Positions 12,134 to 23,825 of a stretch of DNA of 64,000 nt are shown here, piece by piece. A model generated the notes under the pieces. It was not told the origin of the DNA. It did no database searches and saw only the letters and a program-made list of their open reading frames with translations. The DNA lies in NCBI RefSeq assembly GCF_040954645.1, contig NC_092808.1, positions 18,295,383-18,359,382 of the forward strand, in the 5' to 3' direction. Made by a program: the position numbers and the translations under genes. This DNA is from Diabrotica undecimpunctata (Eukaryota > Arthropoda > Insecta > Coleoptera > Chrysomelidae). Position 1 is the first letter of the stretch. The number at the start of each line of letters is the position of its first letter.

Positions 12134-12283
12134 CCATTGCCATTCTACATTTTTTTTAAAAGTTCACATAAAATTTGCATGTGCTCAGCCATATTTTTAA
12201 CATAACGTCTAATATAGTTAAAGGAACCTATTATTCTTTGTAACTCTAATTTACTTTTTGGAGTTTCTAATTTACATAAAGCA

Positions 12284-13510
12284 TCAGTCTGTCCTCTCAG
12301 GATCTACTTTCATTCCTAAATGAGAAAAAATTTGTCCCATAAACTTTACTTCTTTTTTGCTAAATTGAATTTTCTCTTTATTAAATCTAGCACCCACCTC
12401 TTTTGCTCTATTTATCACCTCTTTGACCGCTTGATCATGTTCATCTTGAGACGCCTCTGCTATGATCATATCATCATGACAAACTACAATGTTTTTAATA
12501 TCACCAAAATGCTTTTCAACTGCCTCTTGAAAAAGGTCTTGAGAATTTGATAACCCAAAAGGTAAAACTAAAAACCTGTAAGTTCCATAGTGTGTAGAGA
12601 AACAACATTTCCATGAAGAATTTTCATCAATTGAAAGTTGGTGATAACTTTCAGATAAATCAAAAACAGAATATACATTTTTGTTTAATAATTTTGAACA
12701 TATTTCCTCAATGGACTCCCCAACTGTAGGTTTGCGTAATATATGTTTATTCAGATCTGAGGGATCTAAACATATTCTTAATTTACCATTACTCTTTTCG
12801 ACTATCACCATTCTATTAATACTTGCCCTGGGGTCTATGTTTTCTACCTTAACAATTGCTTTTCTTTGGACTAATCTATCTAGCTCAGTTTTAAGTGAAT
12901 TTCTAATTTTTATTGGACACTTGGTAGGTGGATAGCAAACTGGTTCAAATTTATCATTTGTTGTAATTTCATATGTGCCAGGAAATTTGCCTGACCCTGT
13001 GAAAACTTCAAAATTTTCATTGATAAATTTATCTGTTAAATCAGACCGGCCTATCTTATTTATTTTTATAGAATCAATACGTTTTACCAAACTTAAATTT
13101 AAACATGTTTGTCCACATATCAGAACCTGACTTGCACCATCCACAATGACAAAATCTTCAAAAATATTCTTACCCTTACATTTTACATTTAAATTTACTA
13201 CACCTATAGGATGAGACACATTTCCATCAAATGCCTTTAACACATATTCAGTAGGCCTGGTTTTAAATTGACAATTAAATTTTTTATAAACATTTAAAGG
13301 AATAACATTTACATCTGCCCCTGTGTCTAACTTAGCTTTCAATTTATAATTTTCAACCTCTATATACTCTTCCCAAGTGTCTATCAAATCAACATTACAT
13401 ACCTTTTTCCTGCTGTTAACATTTCTTACAAAAAATTCATTAGAAGAGGTTGACTCACAATCATCTTTTTCAGTACTTTTAATATTTTTTGACCTTGCAG
13501 GCAACTGCAT
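12284..13510 (-). pseudogene. Ty3/gypsy pol: protease and reverse transcriptase
   Basis: An open frame of 408 codons starting at an ATG that overlaps the gag zinc-knuckle frame (pol is in +1 relative to it). The protease motif is L-D-T-G-A-D-V-N-V-I at about residues 59-68. The RT has L-R-I-C-L-D-P-S-D-L-N, F-D-L-S-E-S-Y-H-Q, L-P-F-G-L-S-N-S and C-H-D-D-M-I for the catalytic box. A shift near 12288 ends the frame just after F-M-G-Q-I-F-S-H-L-G-M. The overlap with gag suggests that pol is normally made by frameshifting. Confidence 0.9.
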
Positions 13511-14352
13511 AATGGTTTTTTAGTCCACACTTGTTACACTTCTTGCCATAAGCTGGGCATTCCCTCGGACCATGCTTTTTTGCACACCTTCTGCATAAAA
13601 AAAACTTCTTCTTCAACTTCTTTCTCTTCATTCCAAGGTTTCTTCTTTATATCATATTTCTTTTTCTCTATCTTCTGTGTATGATTAATATTTCCTGTGT
13701 TATATTGAAACTGTAAATTTTGAGATCTACTTTGCTCACTTGTTCTGCAGAATTCTATAGCTTTATTTAAACTTAATTTGTCTATTCGCAGGAGGGCTTC
13801 TCGTGTGGTCGGATCCCTAATTCCCATAACAATTTTGTCTCTTAATGCCTTGTCTTCACATGACTCATCGGGATCTAGGGCATTGTAATTGCAACTTCTA
13901 ATCAAATGTCTGCACTCTGTCAAAAAATGTTCAAATGTCTCCCCATCTTCTTGTACTCGTTTTATAAAGTTGTACCTCTCAAAGCATTCGTTAACTCTTG
14001 GGTTCACATACTTATCTAACAGCTGCATTGTGAATTCATACTTATTTAGTTCTTCATCAGGGATAACAAAAGTAGCCATAATCCGTGCTGATTCATGGCC
14101 AATAATATTTCGCAGGATGGATAATTTCACCTGATCTACAGCGTCGTGTTGTTCTGTTGCTACTAAATAATCTTCGAATGAAATTTTCCAAAATTTCCAT
14201 TCAGAAGCGGCACTCTGACCCTGGAGGTCGAAATCTTGGGGTAACTTAACATAACCTATTCCATTGACCATGCTTGCCATTTTGGGAACACTTAAATTTT
14301 TCTTTTTAATAAACTTAGCACTTAACTTTATCCTTGGACACTTAGATTCCAT
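13486..14352 (-). pseudogene. Ty3/gypsy gag
   Basis: The 272-codon open frame (14352-13534) holds a retrotransposon Gag domain: W-K-F-W-K-I-S-F-E-D-Y, then F-E-R-Y-N-F and F-L-T-E-C-R. The C-terminus of this frame is not the normal one. Two zinc knuckles (C-R-R-C...H...C and C-N-K-C-G-L-K-N-H-Y-A-V-A-C) are encoded at about 13595-13500 in another frame. The switch point is an 8-base A/T run at 13597-13604; a 7-base run would keep the frame. The knuckle frame stops near 13486. The start ATG lies inside the primer-binding site, 16 bases after the LTR. Confidence 0.88.
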
Positions 14353-14367
14353 AAATTGACTGCGCCA
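14350..14367 (-). promoter_or_regulatory. Primer-binding site (tRNA-Ser type)
   Basis: Minus-strand tggcgcagtcaatttatg directly follows the 5' LTR. Its first ten bases equal those of the tRNA-Ser-type PBS known from 17.6/297-like elements. The gag ATG overlaps its end. Confidence 0.75.
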
Positions 14368-14557
14368 TGTTTAAAGTATGTTAATAAGGTCTCAATTAAA
14401 CTACTGTATTTGCTGAACATATATTAATAATATTCATACAGTACAACATGATCATGTCGCCCATTGTCCCCGTTGGGAAGTGGTGTTGACTTGACATTGA
14501 CATAATTGACATAGTTACCAGGTTTACATTAAGCCTATCTTACATTAATGTCAAACA
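14368..14557 (-). repeat. 5' LTR of the Ty3/gypsy element
   Basis: A 190-bp repeat with TG...CA ends, two mismatches from the copy at 10023-10212. The flanking AATAT is repeated outside the other LTR. Confidence 0.93.
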
Positions 14558-14562
14558 AATAT

Positions 14563-15931
14563 TATTGAGTTTTTTTTGTTTCCTGAAAAGTTCATTTTTT
14601 ATATAACATTTTGCATTAACGGCACCGATATAGATAATAAATTCTACCTTAAAAATATTATTAAAATTAATTATTAAATATAGTATTATATTATTAATAC
14701 AGTATTATTAATTAAACGTATCATTCATTTCAAGAACAAAATATGATTGAAATATGGTAGTTCATATTTTTTTCCTAGATGGCGCCTTTAGTTGACTGGA
14801 ATTGGAGTGTGACCTGTCATCATAGCCTTTTATATAGATTGATTTCATCACGTCCTAGATAACTTCAGTTGTAAAACATTTTGAGAAAGACAAGACAAGA
14901 ACGTTTCCCTGTAATATATTGTATCAATAAGTGTTAAAGAATCAATTATTGCAATAGTGAAATTAGTTTTTGTAGAAAAGAGTAAATTATTGGTCTATAA
15001 AAACTATATATCGTCATTAAAAAATGACGTAGCTGATATTTTTTCACGTATGTATAAGAATATGTTTACTGAGGATTTCACATGTAACACGAATTAATTT
15101 TCTGAATATCCAATTAACTGACACGACCACTAAATAAACAAACCGTCTAGCTATACATGTCATTGGATACAACTCCAATCGTTAAATGACAATTAAGCTG
15201 TCATTTGTCTAAATTCTAAATTTCTCTATTGTGGAAATCTGGCCGCGTTCCAACAAATTACAAACAATCAGACTGGCAACACTATTTCAAATTGCTCCTC
15301 CCTTTGTCAAACAAGAGTTAATTTTACAAAGTCTTGGTAGACACGAATTGTAAAAATAAATTCCTAATTTGTCGTTGAAAATGCTGTTTGCAAATAAATT
15401 TACCGTTTATACTAATGAAGTATGGCATGCTGATAGAGTTGGCGGCAGAGCCGGTTCAACGGTCAATTGACGTACTAATCGAATAGAGGTTCTATGGTCA
15501 GTGCTGGATTTTACACATTCTCTTCGAATGTTCTGTTTTTAATAATTCGAATCGATGCAAATGCAAAATCTTTTTGGACATGTAGGTATCTTTGAGTATT
15601 TTCGATAATACTTTTAAAAGAAACAATATAATTTTCTCGACTTAAAAGCGATTAATAAAGTTAAACGTATACATAAGATTCATATTATTATAAAAACTAA
15701 TAATAAACGTACTCACGTTTACGATTGAATTAGGTTGATTTTGGCTTCAGTTCAAGATATATTACTAGTTACTGTCAGAGTTTACTTTCTATAAACGGCT
15801 TTTATGTTTAATAAATCTAGTAGTTTGTTAAAACAAGTAAACGAATAATTTATTTTTATTAAAGCAAAGTTGCCGCATCCTCCAACAGGTTATTAGCGGC
15901 GTTACTCAGTAAACAAAGCTTAACAATAAGT
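14563..15931. other. Non-coding AT-rich stretch
   Basis: No coding motif, clear repeat or RNA gene was recognised. Confidence 0.4.
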
Positions 15932-16214
15932 TTAGATTTTGTAAAGAATATTGATTGACGTTACGTAATTTAATAAAGTTTTTATTGGACAGCTTTCTCC
16001 TAATAGAGCTTGTAGAATGTTTGATAGATTGTTTATTGAACGTTCTCTTTGGTATTTTGGACACTTAATTAACAAATGTATGACGGTAAGAGGCGTAGCA
16101 AATACGTCGCAAAAGGGGAGTTCACTGCCCGAAAGTAGGTATGAGTGTGTGATCTTAGTGTGTATTATAGGTAGGCGGGAACTATGAACGTGAAAATGCA
16201 TGATAGATTCCGCT
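15932..16214 (-). pseudogene. Jockey/I-type LINE, C-terminal end
   Basis: The last ~90 codons of the open frame 16378-15932 read T-K-I-T-H-S-Y-L-L, then C-D-V-F-A-T-P-L-T-V-I-H-L-L-I-K-C-P-K-Y. This is the terminal segment of Jockey/I-type ORF2 (compare 7041-7490). The upstream part of the same frame belongs to a different element, the errantivirus-like gag head, so the open frame is a chimera. The junction lies near 16214. Confidence 0.7.
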
Positions 16215-16378
16215 GAGCCGTGTCTAAAATTTACTAGGTCCCTTGTAAGCGAATTTTCATCTCTTAAATTATTTAATCTTTCTATTAAATCTATATCTTT
16301 GCAGTTATTTAAATTTTTGTTTAAGTCATCTTCTAAATCTACCTCTAAGTTAGCTAAAGACCCAGAGGAGTCTGACAT
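16214..16378 (-). pseudogene. Errantivirus-like gag, N-terminal piece
   Basis: An ATG at 16378 opens an acidic N-terminus (S-L-A-N-L-E-V-D-L-E-D-D-L, then I-D-L-I-E-R-L-N-N-L). Its place about 210 bases after an LTR and PBS is where gag starts in gypsy elements, and this position is the main reason for the call. The frame runs into a LINE tail near 16214. The protein itself is not otherwise recognisable. Confidence 0.5.
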
Positions 16379-16588
16379 AAAAATCTTTTTTATTAAAAAT
16401 AAATCTTCTTAAATTTAAGTAATACAATTCGCTTACAAGATAAATATGATACAGATGTGCATTCCTTCGATCTTGAAGACTTCTAACTTCCTTATTCCAT
16501 CGGGCGAACTCCTTATTCCCTAGGGCTAGTTCTTGGACTAGTGGCCAAACACTTAAACGTGACCAGGATCTTCAAAGACTCTTTCACT

Positions 16589-16606
16589 ATCCTACCGACT
16601 GCGTCA
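16589..16606 (-). promoter_or_regulatory. Primer-binding site, errantivirus-like
   Basis: Minus-strand tgacgcagtcggtaggat follows the LTR end directly. It differs by one base in its first part from the tRNA-Ser PBS (tggcgcagtcggtagg) of 17.6/297-type elements. Confidence 0.75.
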
Positions 16607-16839
16607 ATTATGAATATTATTTTGGAAAACATTTTTTTAAAAAGCAGAAACACTCAAAATAAACTTTTTTTACACACTGAAAAAGGTGGTTTTGCGATGC
16701 TTTATTTATAATAAATACCCTTGCTGAACTTACTGTTCCAGTACGTCGCAATTGGTGTTGCAAGATTTCAGAATGTTCGGTGCTGATAGGCGGTACCTTC
16801 TTATTGAATTTTTGTGATCGAATATACTTAATTCTAGCG

Positions 16840-16856
<17 letters not shown>
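16607..16856 (-). repeat. Single LTR of the errantivirus-like remnant
   Basis: A segment of about 250 bp that begins agttataatcc and ends ttcataatt on the minus strand, like the AGTTA...AATT ends of gypsy LTRs. A purine-rich run (gaggatggagt) precedes it and a PBS follows. An AATAAA signal lies at 16701-16706. The env stop codon falls just inside its start. Confidence 0.65.
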
Positions 16857-18189
<1,333 letters not shown>

Positions 18190-18590
18190 TTAATATAGTA
18201 GAGCTTGGTCAAAGTTTTGTACACTGCTGAAATACGGATGGCAAATTTTCATAATCGAGTACGTATTACTGGTAATTAATTGCCATTGTTCTTCATCTAC
18301 TTGGCATTGTATATTACATAATTCTTCTACGGTAAACTTCGGCTCTGCTCGGTAATTTGGTGTGAAATTTTGACGGCCCTTGTTTGTGGTACCTGATATT
18401 GCACTCATAGGTGTCGGTCTAGGCTGCTGTGATTGTTCCGGTTTGGGTGCCCATACATTTGACTGGTTCTGGCTGGAACTTGTCGCTGACTAGACGCTAA
18501 CTTAATGCTCAAAATGCTAAGTATAAGCTGACTTGACGATGCCGTTAACAGTAATGGAGTTATCGTTGTATCAGCATTATGTAAGCACCA
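18190..18590 (-). pseudogene. Errantivirus-like gag, C-terminal piece
   Basis: The minus strand gives S-N-V-W-A-P-K-P-E-Q-S-Q-Q-P-R, then N-F-T-P-N-Y-R-A-E-P-K-F and V-E-E-L-C-N-I. Gypsy Gag proteins end with a similar Pro/Gln-rich tail and an EELxNI motif. The last 72 codons (18408-18190) are open. Env follows directly with no pol between. The right border with the hAT element is at about 18595. Confidence 0.55.
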
Positions 18591-18594
18591 CATC

Positions 18595-19814
18595 ATATTA
18601 TTGCATTTATAGCTTTTTTTGTGATCAGTGGATATTCATTGAAGAGGGGAATCCAAAATGATGCAACATCTACATTAATTTTGATTTTATTCAGTTTTGA
18701 TTGAGCCTCCGCTTCTTCAACTACTTTACTGTACTTAAGTTTAAGTCCACGGTCGTTTTTTATATCTATCAGTTCACTCTTTTCATCAGTAGTAAACAAG
18801 GTAGTGTCATAAGCCTACTCGATGTATGGATTTCGCACCCAGTCTATTGATGACGTATATAGGAAGTGAAAATACTTTTTGATATTGTTATTCAGCTTAC
18901 TAAGACTTTTCAAAAAAAGGTCTGACAGATTTGGTTCTACATTGCAATCGTTTGTTAACTGAAACATGTTCCACGTGGCTTGATTTTCAACTTTCTTTAT
19001 CCACAGTTAAAGCTTTTGCTGGAAGGAACTGATTGTATCAGTAGAGGTGAGGATATTTACCTGCTTTACCTGCATGCCCTTATTTAAAACATACAATTTC
19101 CCGAAAATATCTGCCAAAAATGCAACTTTTTTGCACCAGGTGTCATTACTAAGTGAATTGGCATATTTAGTCTGTTCACAAGTAAAAAATACTAACAGCT
19201 GCTCTTTAAGTTCATAGAATCTTTGAAGGACACGTCCGCGAGATAACCGTCTTACTTCTGCATGCAACAATACCTGCATATGCTCAGAAACCATAGCAGA
19301 ACACAAACTGTTAAATAATCTCGCTTTTAAAGGCCTACTTTTTATGTAGTTCACCATTTGCACAACAGTTTGCAAAACATCATTCAGTTCAAGCATCAAT
19401 GACTTAGCAACAAGTGCTTCTCTATATAAAAAACAATGTGTGAAAATAATATCTGGATTTTCCTTTTGGACTAAAGCCAAAACACTGTTAATTGCCCTAC
19501 CATCACAGGGCAACCACCTGTGCAAACACTCTAACAAGACAGACAAGACAAACAAGCTGTAATAAAATAAATGTTCACTAATTGAAAAATGTCCAGTCTT
19601 GCTGTATTTTCAGGGAGGTCTTTACAAAATAAAAACTGTTGAATTACGTTAGATTCGCAAATAAATCTAACGAAAGCAATAACCTGGGGTTTCCCAGTTA
19701 TATCTGTGAATTTGTCCACTTAAAGCAAAAAAAATTAGCTGTTTTGAGTTTTTTATTTACTTGGGTTTTAAAATCCTTAGTCATGTCCTTGATACGCCTT
19801 TTAATCGTATGATT
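18595..19814 (-). pseudogene. hAT transposase, central and C-terminal part
   Basis: The frame resumes after the LINEs with N-H-T-I-K-R-R-I. The strongest stretch (19555-19007) contains T-H-C-F-L-Y-R-E-A-L-V-A-K-S-L, H-A-E-V-R-R-L-S-R-G-R-V-L and L-N-K-G-M-Q, all close to ZBED5/FAM200-type proteins. The dimerisation region follows at 18799-18593 with F-W-I-P-L-F-N-E-Y-P-L-I and K-K-A-I, and is cut before the final conserved segment. Shifts near 19545 and stops near 19000 and 18815 break it. Host proteins of this family exist, but the frame damage and nested insertions argue for a transposon copy. Confidence 0.78.
19804..19814. repeat. Target-site copy 1 (ATCGTATGATT)
   Basis: First of three identical 11-bp copies that flank the two LINE insertions (others at 19958-19968 and 21384-21394). 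Confidence 0.85.
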
Positions 19815-19957
19815 CCTCCTCCTAAGTGCCTTCTCTGTTGAGGATGGCGATCAATATGGCAAATTTCTCTGTATTCTGGGCTTGATGAGTTAATTCATTT
19901 CCTTTTGTGTGGGTCCAATCTCTGATGTTTCGTAGCCAAGATTTTTTCTTTCGTCCT
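19815..19957 (-). mobile_element. RTE-like LINE 3' end, 143 bp (LINE A)
   Basis: This is the 3' end of a LINE whose sequence (cctcctcctaagtgccttct... gttgaggatggcgatcaata) resembles other RTE-like 3' ends in the window. It is extremely 5'-truncated. It lies between target-site copies 1 and 2. Confidence 0.7.
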
Positions 19958-19968
19958 ATCGTATGATT

Positions 19969-21383
19969 CATCATCATCCAGCCTTAAGAGTCCACTGCTG
20001 AACATAGGCCTCTTCCTCATGTTTCCAACCCCGTCTATCTTGCGCCGCTCTCATCCAGTTTTTATCGAGTCTTCTTAAATCGTCAGTCCATCTTGTAGGT
20101 GGTCGACCGACGCTTCTCTTGTCTTCCCTTGGCCTCCATTCCAATAACCTCTTTGTCCATCGCCCATCTGTCATTCTGGCTATGTGTCCTGCCCATCTCC
20201 ATTTTAGTCTGGCTATCTTCTCGATGATGTCAGTCACTCCGGTTCTTCTCCTGATGTCTTCGTTGGTTATTCTGTCTCGCAGAGTTATTCCTAACATGGA
20301 CCGCTCCATTCTTCTCTGCGTGACTCTCAGTTTGGTAGCTGCTGCTTTTGTTAAGGTAAGTGTTTCTGCTCCGTACGTCAAGATTGGGAGGACGCACTGA
20401 TCAAATACCTTTCTCTTTAGGTATGTGGGCAGCTCACTTTTAAAAGTTTCTCTCAGTTTTCCAAATGCTGCCCACCCAAGGCCGATTCTTCTCTTCAGTT
20501 CATGAGTCTGGTTATCCCTGCCAATCATAATTTCATGTCCCAGGTATTTATATCTATCTACGAGTTCTATTTCTTTTCCACCAATACTGATGTTCTGGTT
20601 GGGTACCAAATTGGTCATGATTTTTGTTTTCGAGATATTTATATTTAAACCTACACTTTCTGTAGCCACAACGAGTTCCTGTACCATCTCTCTTGCCATA
20701 CCTAGATCTTCAGCTATTATAAGTATATCATCGGCGAAACGTAAGTTGTTTAGATATTCTCCATCTATTTTTATTCCCTTTGTCATCCAATCCAAATTCT
20801 TAAAAGCATGTTCTAGCACCGTATTAAAAAGTTTAGGTGACATTGGGTCTCCTTTTCTAACCCCCCGTTTTATTTTTATGCGATTACTGTTAGTATGTAA
20901 TCTGACAGTGGTTGTTGCCTGCAGGTATATTTTGTATAATAATTTAGTATATCTATAATCTAGCCTGCATTCTTTAAGCGCCTGTAATATTTTGCTTAGC
21001 TCAACTGTGTCAAAGGCTTTGTGAAAATCGATAAATATTAGAACTAGAGGTTTATTGTATTCCACTGCTTTCTCTATTAGGGTTTTTATACTTTGTAGAT
21101 GGTCATTTGTTCCGTAACTTTTTCGGAATCCTGCCTGTTCCCTTGGTTGATAAGTCTCTAATTTTCTTTCCATGCTCTTAACTAGTATTCGCGTAAACAA
21201 CTTATATATATATGGCTGAGGAGGCTAATCGGTCTGTAATTCTCTAAATTTGCTTTGTCTCCTGCTTTGTGTAATAGAATCATAGTAGCGTTGTTCCAGT
21301 CTGTTGGAATATTGGCGCTGTGAAGGCAGATATTGAAAAGTTGTTTAATTTTTTCAAGTAATACATCCCCTCCAATGGAGGGG
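19969..21383 (-). mobile_element. RTE-like LINE nested in hAT (LINE B)
   Basis: A 5'-truncated LINE of 1415 bp between target-site copies 2 and 3. Its 3' end has an (ATG)n tail (catcatcatc on the plus strand). Its 5' end is a perfect hairpin, cccctcc-aat-ggagggg (21367-21383), directly at the target-site copy. It encodes RT and the C-terminal region. Confidence 0.88.
19974..21200 (-). pseudogene. RTE-like reverse transcriptase (LINE B)
   Basis: An open frame of 408 codons: Q-A-G-F-R-K-S-Y-G-T-N-D-H, then F-I-D-F-H-K-A-F-D (catalytic Asp), G-V-R-K-G-D-P-M-S-P, L-R-F-A-D-D-I-L (catalytic box intact), Y-K-Y-L-G and, at the end, W-A-G-H-I-A-R-M and S-V-G-R-P-P-T-R-W. The preceding RT codons (Y-R-P-I-S-L-L-S-H-I-Y) lie in another frame fused to the hAT N-terminus. 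One extra TA in a (TA) run at about 21204-21214 causes the shift. Apart from this and the 5' truncation the RT looks undamaged. Confidence 0.85.
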
Positions 21384-21952
21384 ATCGTATGATTAGATAA
21401 TGGTATTCTTTCAACTTCTTTTTCACATTCTTCACCAAACATACTTTTAACAATTTCACAGCATGCTGGCAAAATAGTCGTCTTGGCAGTTTTAGGGGAT
21501 TTCATATTTTTTGCAATCAACTCAGTCACAGCGTAACTGGCTTGTACCTTATCCGACACCGATGAAAGTTTTTTAAAAGAGGAAGCCTGAGTAGACTGAT
21601 TTGACAAGAGACTTTTAAAATATTCAATATGTTTTTCAGCCGCAAATGAAGGCTTTGTGAGTAGGTGTCTTTTTATCTTACTCGGCACCATGGCTTCGTC
21701 GGACAGCTGTTCGCCACGTATCAAGCAATCGAGGTTTAGTCTGTTCACCACCAGATGACCTGAAACCGAATTATAAATAGTTTTCGAGGCACTGACGAAT
21801 AATTCCCTTTACATTTACACAATGACTATTGGCAATTCGTTTGCGTTTCGCTCCGAAATGTTTTCATTACCAGTCAGATGTTTATTGCGTTCACTTGAAC
21901 TGGTACTCACACTAGCACGAGGTAATTCACTCCTAATTAGAAATTGATCCAT
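21384..21952 (-). pseudogene. hAT transposase, N-terminal part
   Basis: The ATG at 21952 opens M-D-Q-F-L-I-R. After stops near 21818 the frame continues from 21751 with C-L-I-R-G-E-Q-L-S-D-E-A-M-V-P-S-K-I-K-R-H-L, the BED-type zinc finger start; the second zinc Cys of the usual CxxC is Arg here. Further on come F-K-S-L-L-S and A-S-Y-A-V-T-E-L-I-A, as in ZBED5-like proteins. The frame reads on into LINE B without a stop, so the 189-codon open frame 21751-21182 is a chimera. Confidence 0.8.
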
Positions 21953-23550
21953 TTCCAAAGCGAGCAGTAGCCTAACTCTGCCTACAACGCACAAAGAAAT
22001 TTAATCATATGTGACTTGATAGTTTGACGTTTGACCAACGACTGTCTGTGAGATGTGAGTAGAGATGACGAGATGAGTAAGAACCTAACTATCGATATTT
22101 TTCTAACGATGCTCATCTCTAGATGTGAGTGTCTTCAACCGCTATCGCCAGAAGCGGTAATATGTAAAACTAACGCACGTCTGCATACGATACTGCTGCT
22201 ACCGCATTCTGTTGGTCGAGTGTTGAACTATTGAAACAGCAGACAAGCGCAGAACAGAAGTTTTGTTGGAAATGGGAATAAAAAATAGTTGGTAAAAGTT
22301 ATTATCACGGCGAATTAAAAAGTAAATACTAGTAAAAAAGACGGTAAAATTTCGCGATACGCCTACAGAGACGTCAGGGCACACCAGCGTCTCTGCTATA
22401 GACTCTTTGATGTTGTTGATGATCTGTAATGTAGATTCATCAAACTTAACATTTCCCTCATCTTTAACAAATTTTGCACCAGTGAGCCTTTAAAAATATT
22501 TCATTATATTTTCTTCGGTCTCTGCAAACTTACTGTTTGGCTTTTTAAGTAGACCAATGCCGTTGTAATGATTTTAAAACAGTTTAAAGGGTTCATATAA
22601 GTGATCTCTTCGCAGAACTGCTTGAAATTATTTTCTCCTTTCAGACTTTCTTCATTTGTTGTATTTTGTTACAGTCTTTTTCTAGTCCTCGCAATTAATT
22701 GAACTTTTAGCTCAGTACACACCTTTGAATATTCTTCGTACACCAATTCGAAAAAAAAAAAAAATGTCTCGAATAAGATTTACTTATTTTTCATAAGATA
22801 TCCAAATCTGCATTAAAAAAGGGAGATTCTTATTTAAGATTTCAAAATTGGGGATTGTGTTTGGTGTCATTTTATAAATTTTTGAAATATATTGAACACG
22901 TGTTTTTTAGTTTTTCGATCCAATGTAAATTTCGCGAAATATTCGACCGTCCCGCTTGTTTTGGCACAGATGGTACATGAACAGAGTAGAGTGTCTTTGG
23001 TCTATATAATGTACTCTTAATAAGCCAGTACAACTTTCTGTATTTAAGACCACCGACACAACTTAAAACATTTTAACTCTTAAAATTGCATCATTCCAAC
23101 CTTCGTTTTAAAAGTACTATTCAACCGGTTCTGCTTTTTCACTTTGCCGTAATTTACAAAAACTGTTTTCCATGACAAATTAATAATTCATTTTGATTAT
23201 TCATGTCCTCTCGCAACTCGGTAAATTAAATTAAGAAAAGCGGTCAGAAGAATTAAATTTTTATAGCCACTCTTAATTTCTAACGTAATTAGCAAAACGT
23301 AAGGTATACGTATAATGTAATTTAAACATTTAAGCAGTAACTTTTTTTCCTTGACTTGGCTTAGATAAAGTTTTGACAAAAAGACTGTAACAGATAAAAA
23401 ATATAGGAAAACATTATTTTTAAAACTACAAGATTTCAACGAAATTTATTTTATTTTCTAAGTGATGATTATATGAAAGGAAATCAGTATTATCAGTGCC
23501 TTAAATAAAGAAAAAAATTAATAACATATTAAAACATCAGTATCTACCTT
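21953..23550. other. Non-coding stretch, weak LINE-like signal
   Basis: The minus strand at 22400-22760 has a lysine-rich, coding-like composition reminiscent of a LINE linker between endonuclease and RT, but with no diagnostic motif. Around 22060-22125 are short inverted words (gagatgac / gctcatctc) that may be the hAT end. Nothing else was recognised. Confidence 0.3.
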
Positions 23551-23790
23551 CTTCTTCTTCTTCGGCTTTTCCTTTTTTTCGTCCTTCACAGTACTCTATT
23601 CTCCCAGTCACCATCTGAGGTGTCTATATATCATATGTATGCATGTCCTATGTACGTTTTCCATCTTATAACGGGTCTTCCTTTTCGTCTTCGATTCCGA
23701 TTCCTGGCGGGTCCTAGTCCAATATTCTTTTCGGCCACCTTTTATTTCTTTTATGGCAAAATGAGACCGTGGTCTGTGAATGGTTTTAAG
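23551..23790 (-). pseudogene. RTE-like LINE 3' end fragment
   Basis: A (CTT)n run at about 23551-23562 is the complement of a (GAA)n tail. Upstream on the minus strand the sequence encodes R-W-P-K-R-I-L-D and D-P-P-G-I, like the terminal RRxxxWxPxGxRxxGRP region of RTE-like LINEs. Stops interrupt it. Confidence 0.5.
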
Positions 23791-23825
23791 GCGTGTCTTA
23801 TAGGGTTACATAAGGTTACACAGTG

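Larger units (their letters stand above)
10023..14557 (-). mobile_element. Ty3/gypsy LTR retrotransposon, probably Mag clade
   Basis: A complete element in minus orientation: 5' LTR 14368-14557, PBS at once inside it, gag, pol (protease, RT, RNase H, integrase), polypurine tract and 3' LTR 10023-10212. The 5-bp target duplication AATAT lies at 10018-10022 and 14558-14562. The total length of 4535 bp is short for gypsy elements. The LTRs differ at only two positions, so insertion is recent. gag and pol are nevertheless broken by four single-base frameshifts. There is no env. The tRNA-Ser-like PBS and the protease/RT style suggest the Mag group; the clade call is inference. Confidence 0.92.
18595..21952 (-). 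mobile_element. hAT transposon (ZBED5/FAM200-like), interrupted by two LINEs
   Basis: The minus strand encodes a transposase related to the hAT-derived ZBED5/FAM200/SCAND3 proteins. The 5' coding part is 21952-21384 and the rest 19814-18595. Two LINEs sit between them at one target site. The protein N-terminus starts M-D-Q-F-L-I-R at 21952. The C-terminal end and the 3' terminal repeat are cut off at about 18595 by the errantivirus-like remnant. A possible 5' end with tagagatgagc (minus strand) lies near 22118, but no matching partner was found. Confidence 0.8.

Noticed and set aside
15932..16378. A single 148-codon gene
   Set aside because: The two halves match different elements (gag start by position, LINE tail by motif); it is a chance junction.
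21182..21751. A novel fusion protein of hAT N-terminus and RT
   Set aside because: The fusion arises because LINE B inserted in frame; the target-site copies show two separate origins.
18595..21952. Host ZBED5/FAM200-like gene
   Set aside because: Nested LINEs, stops and shifts, and a truncated C-terminus fit a transposon copy better than a domesticated gene.
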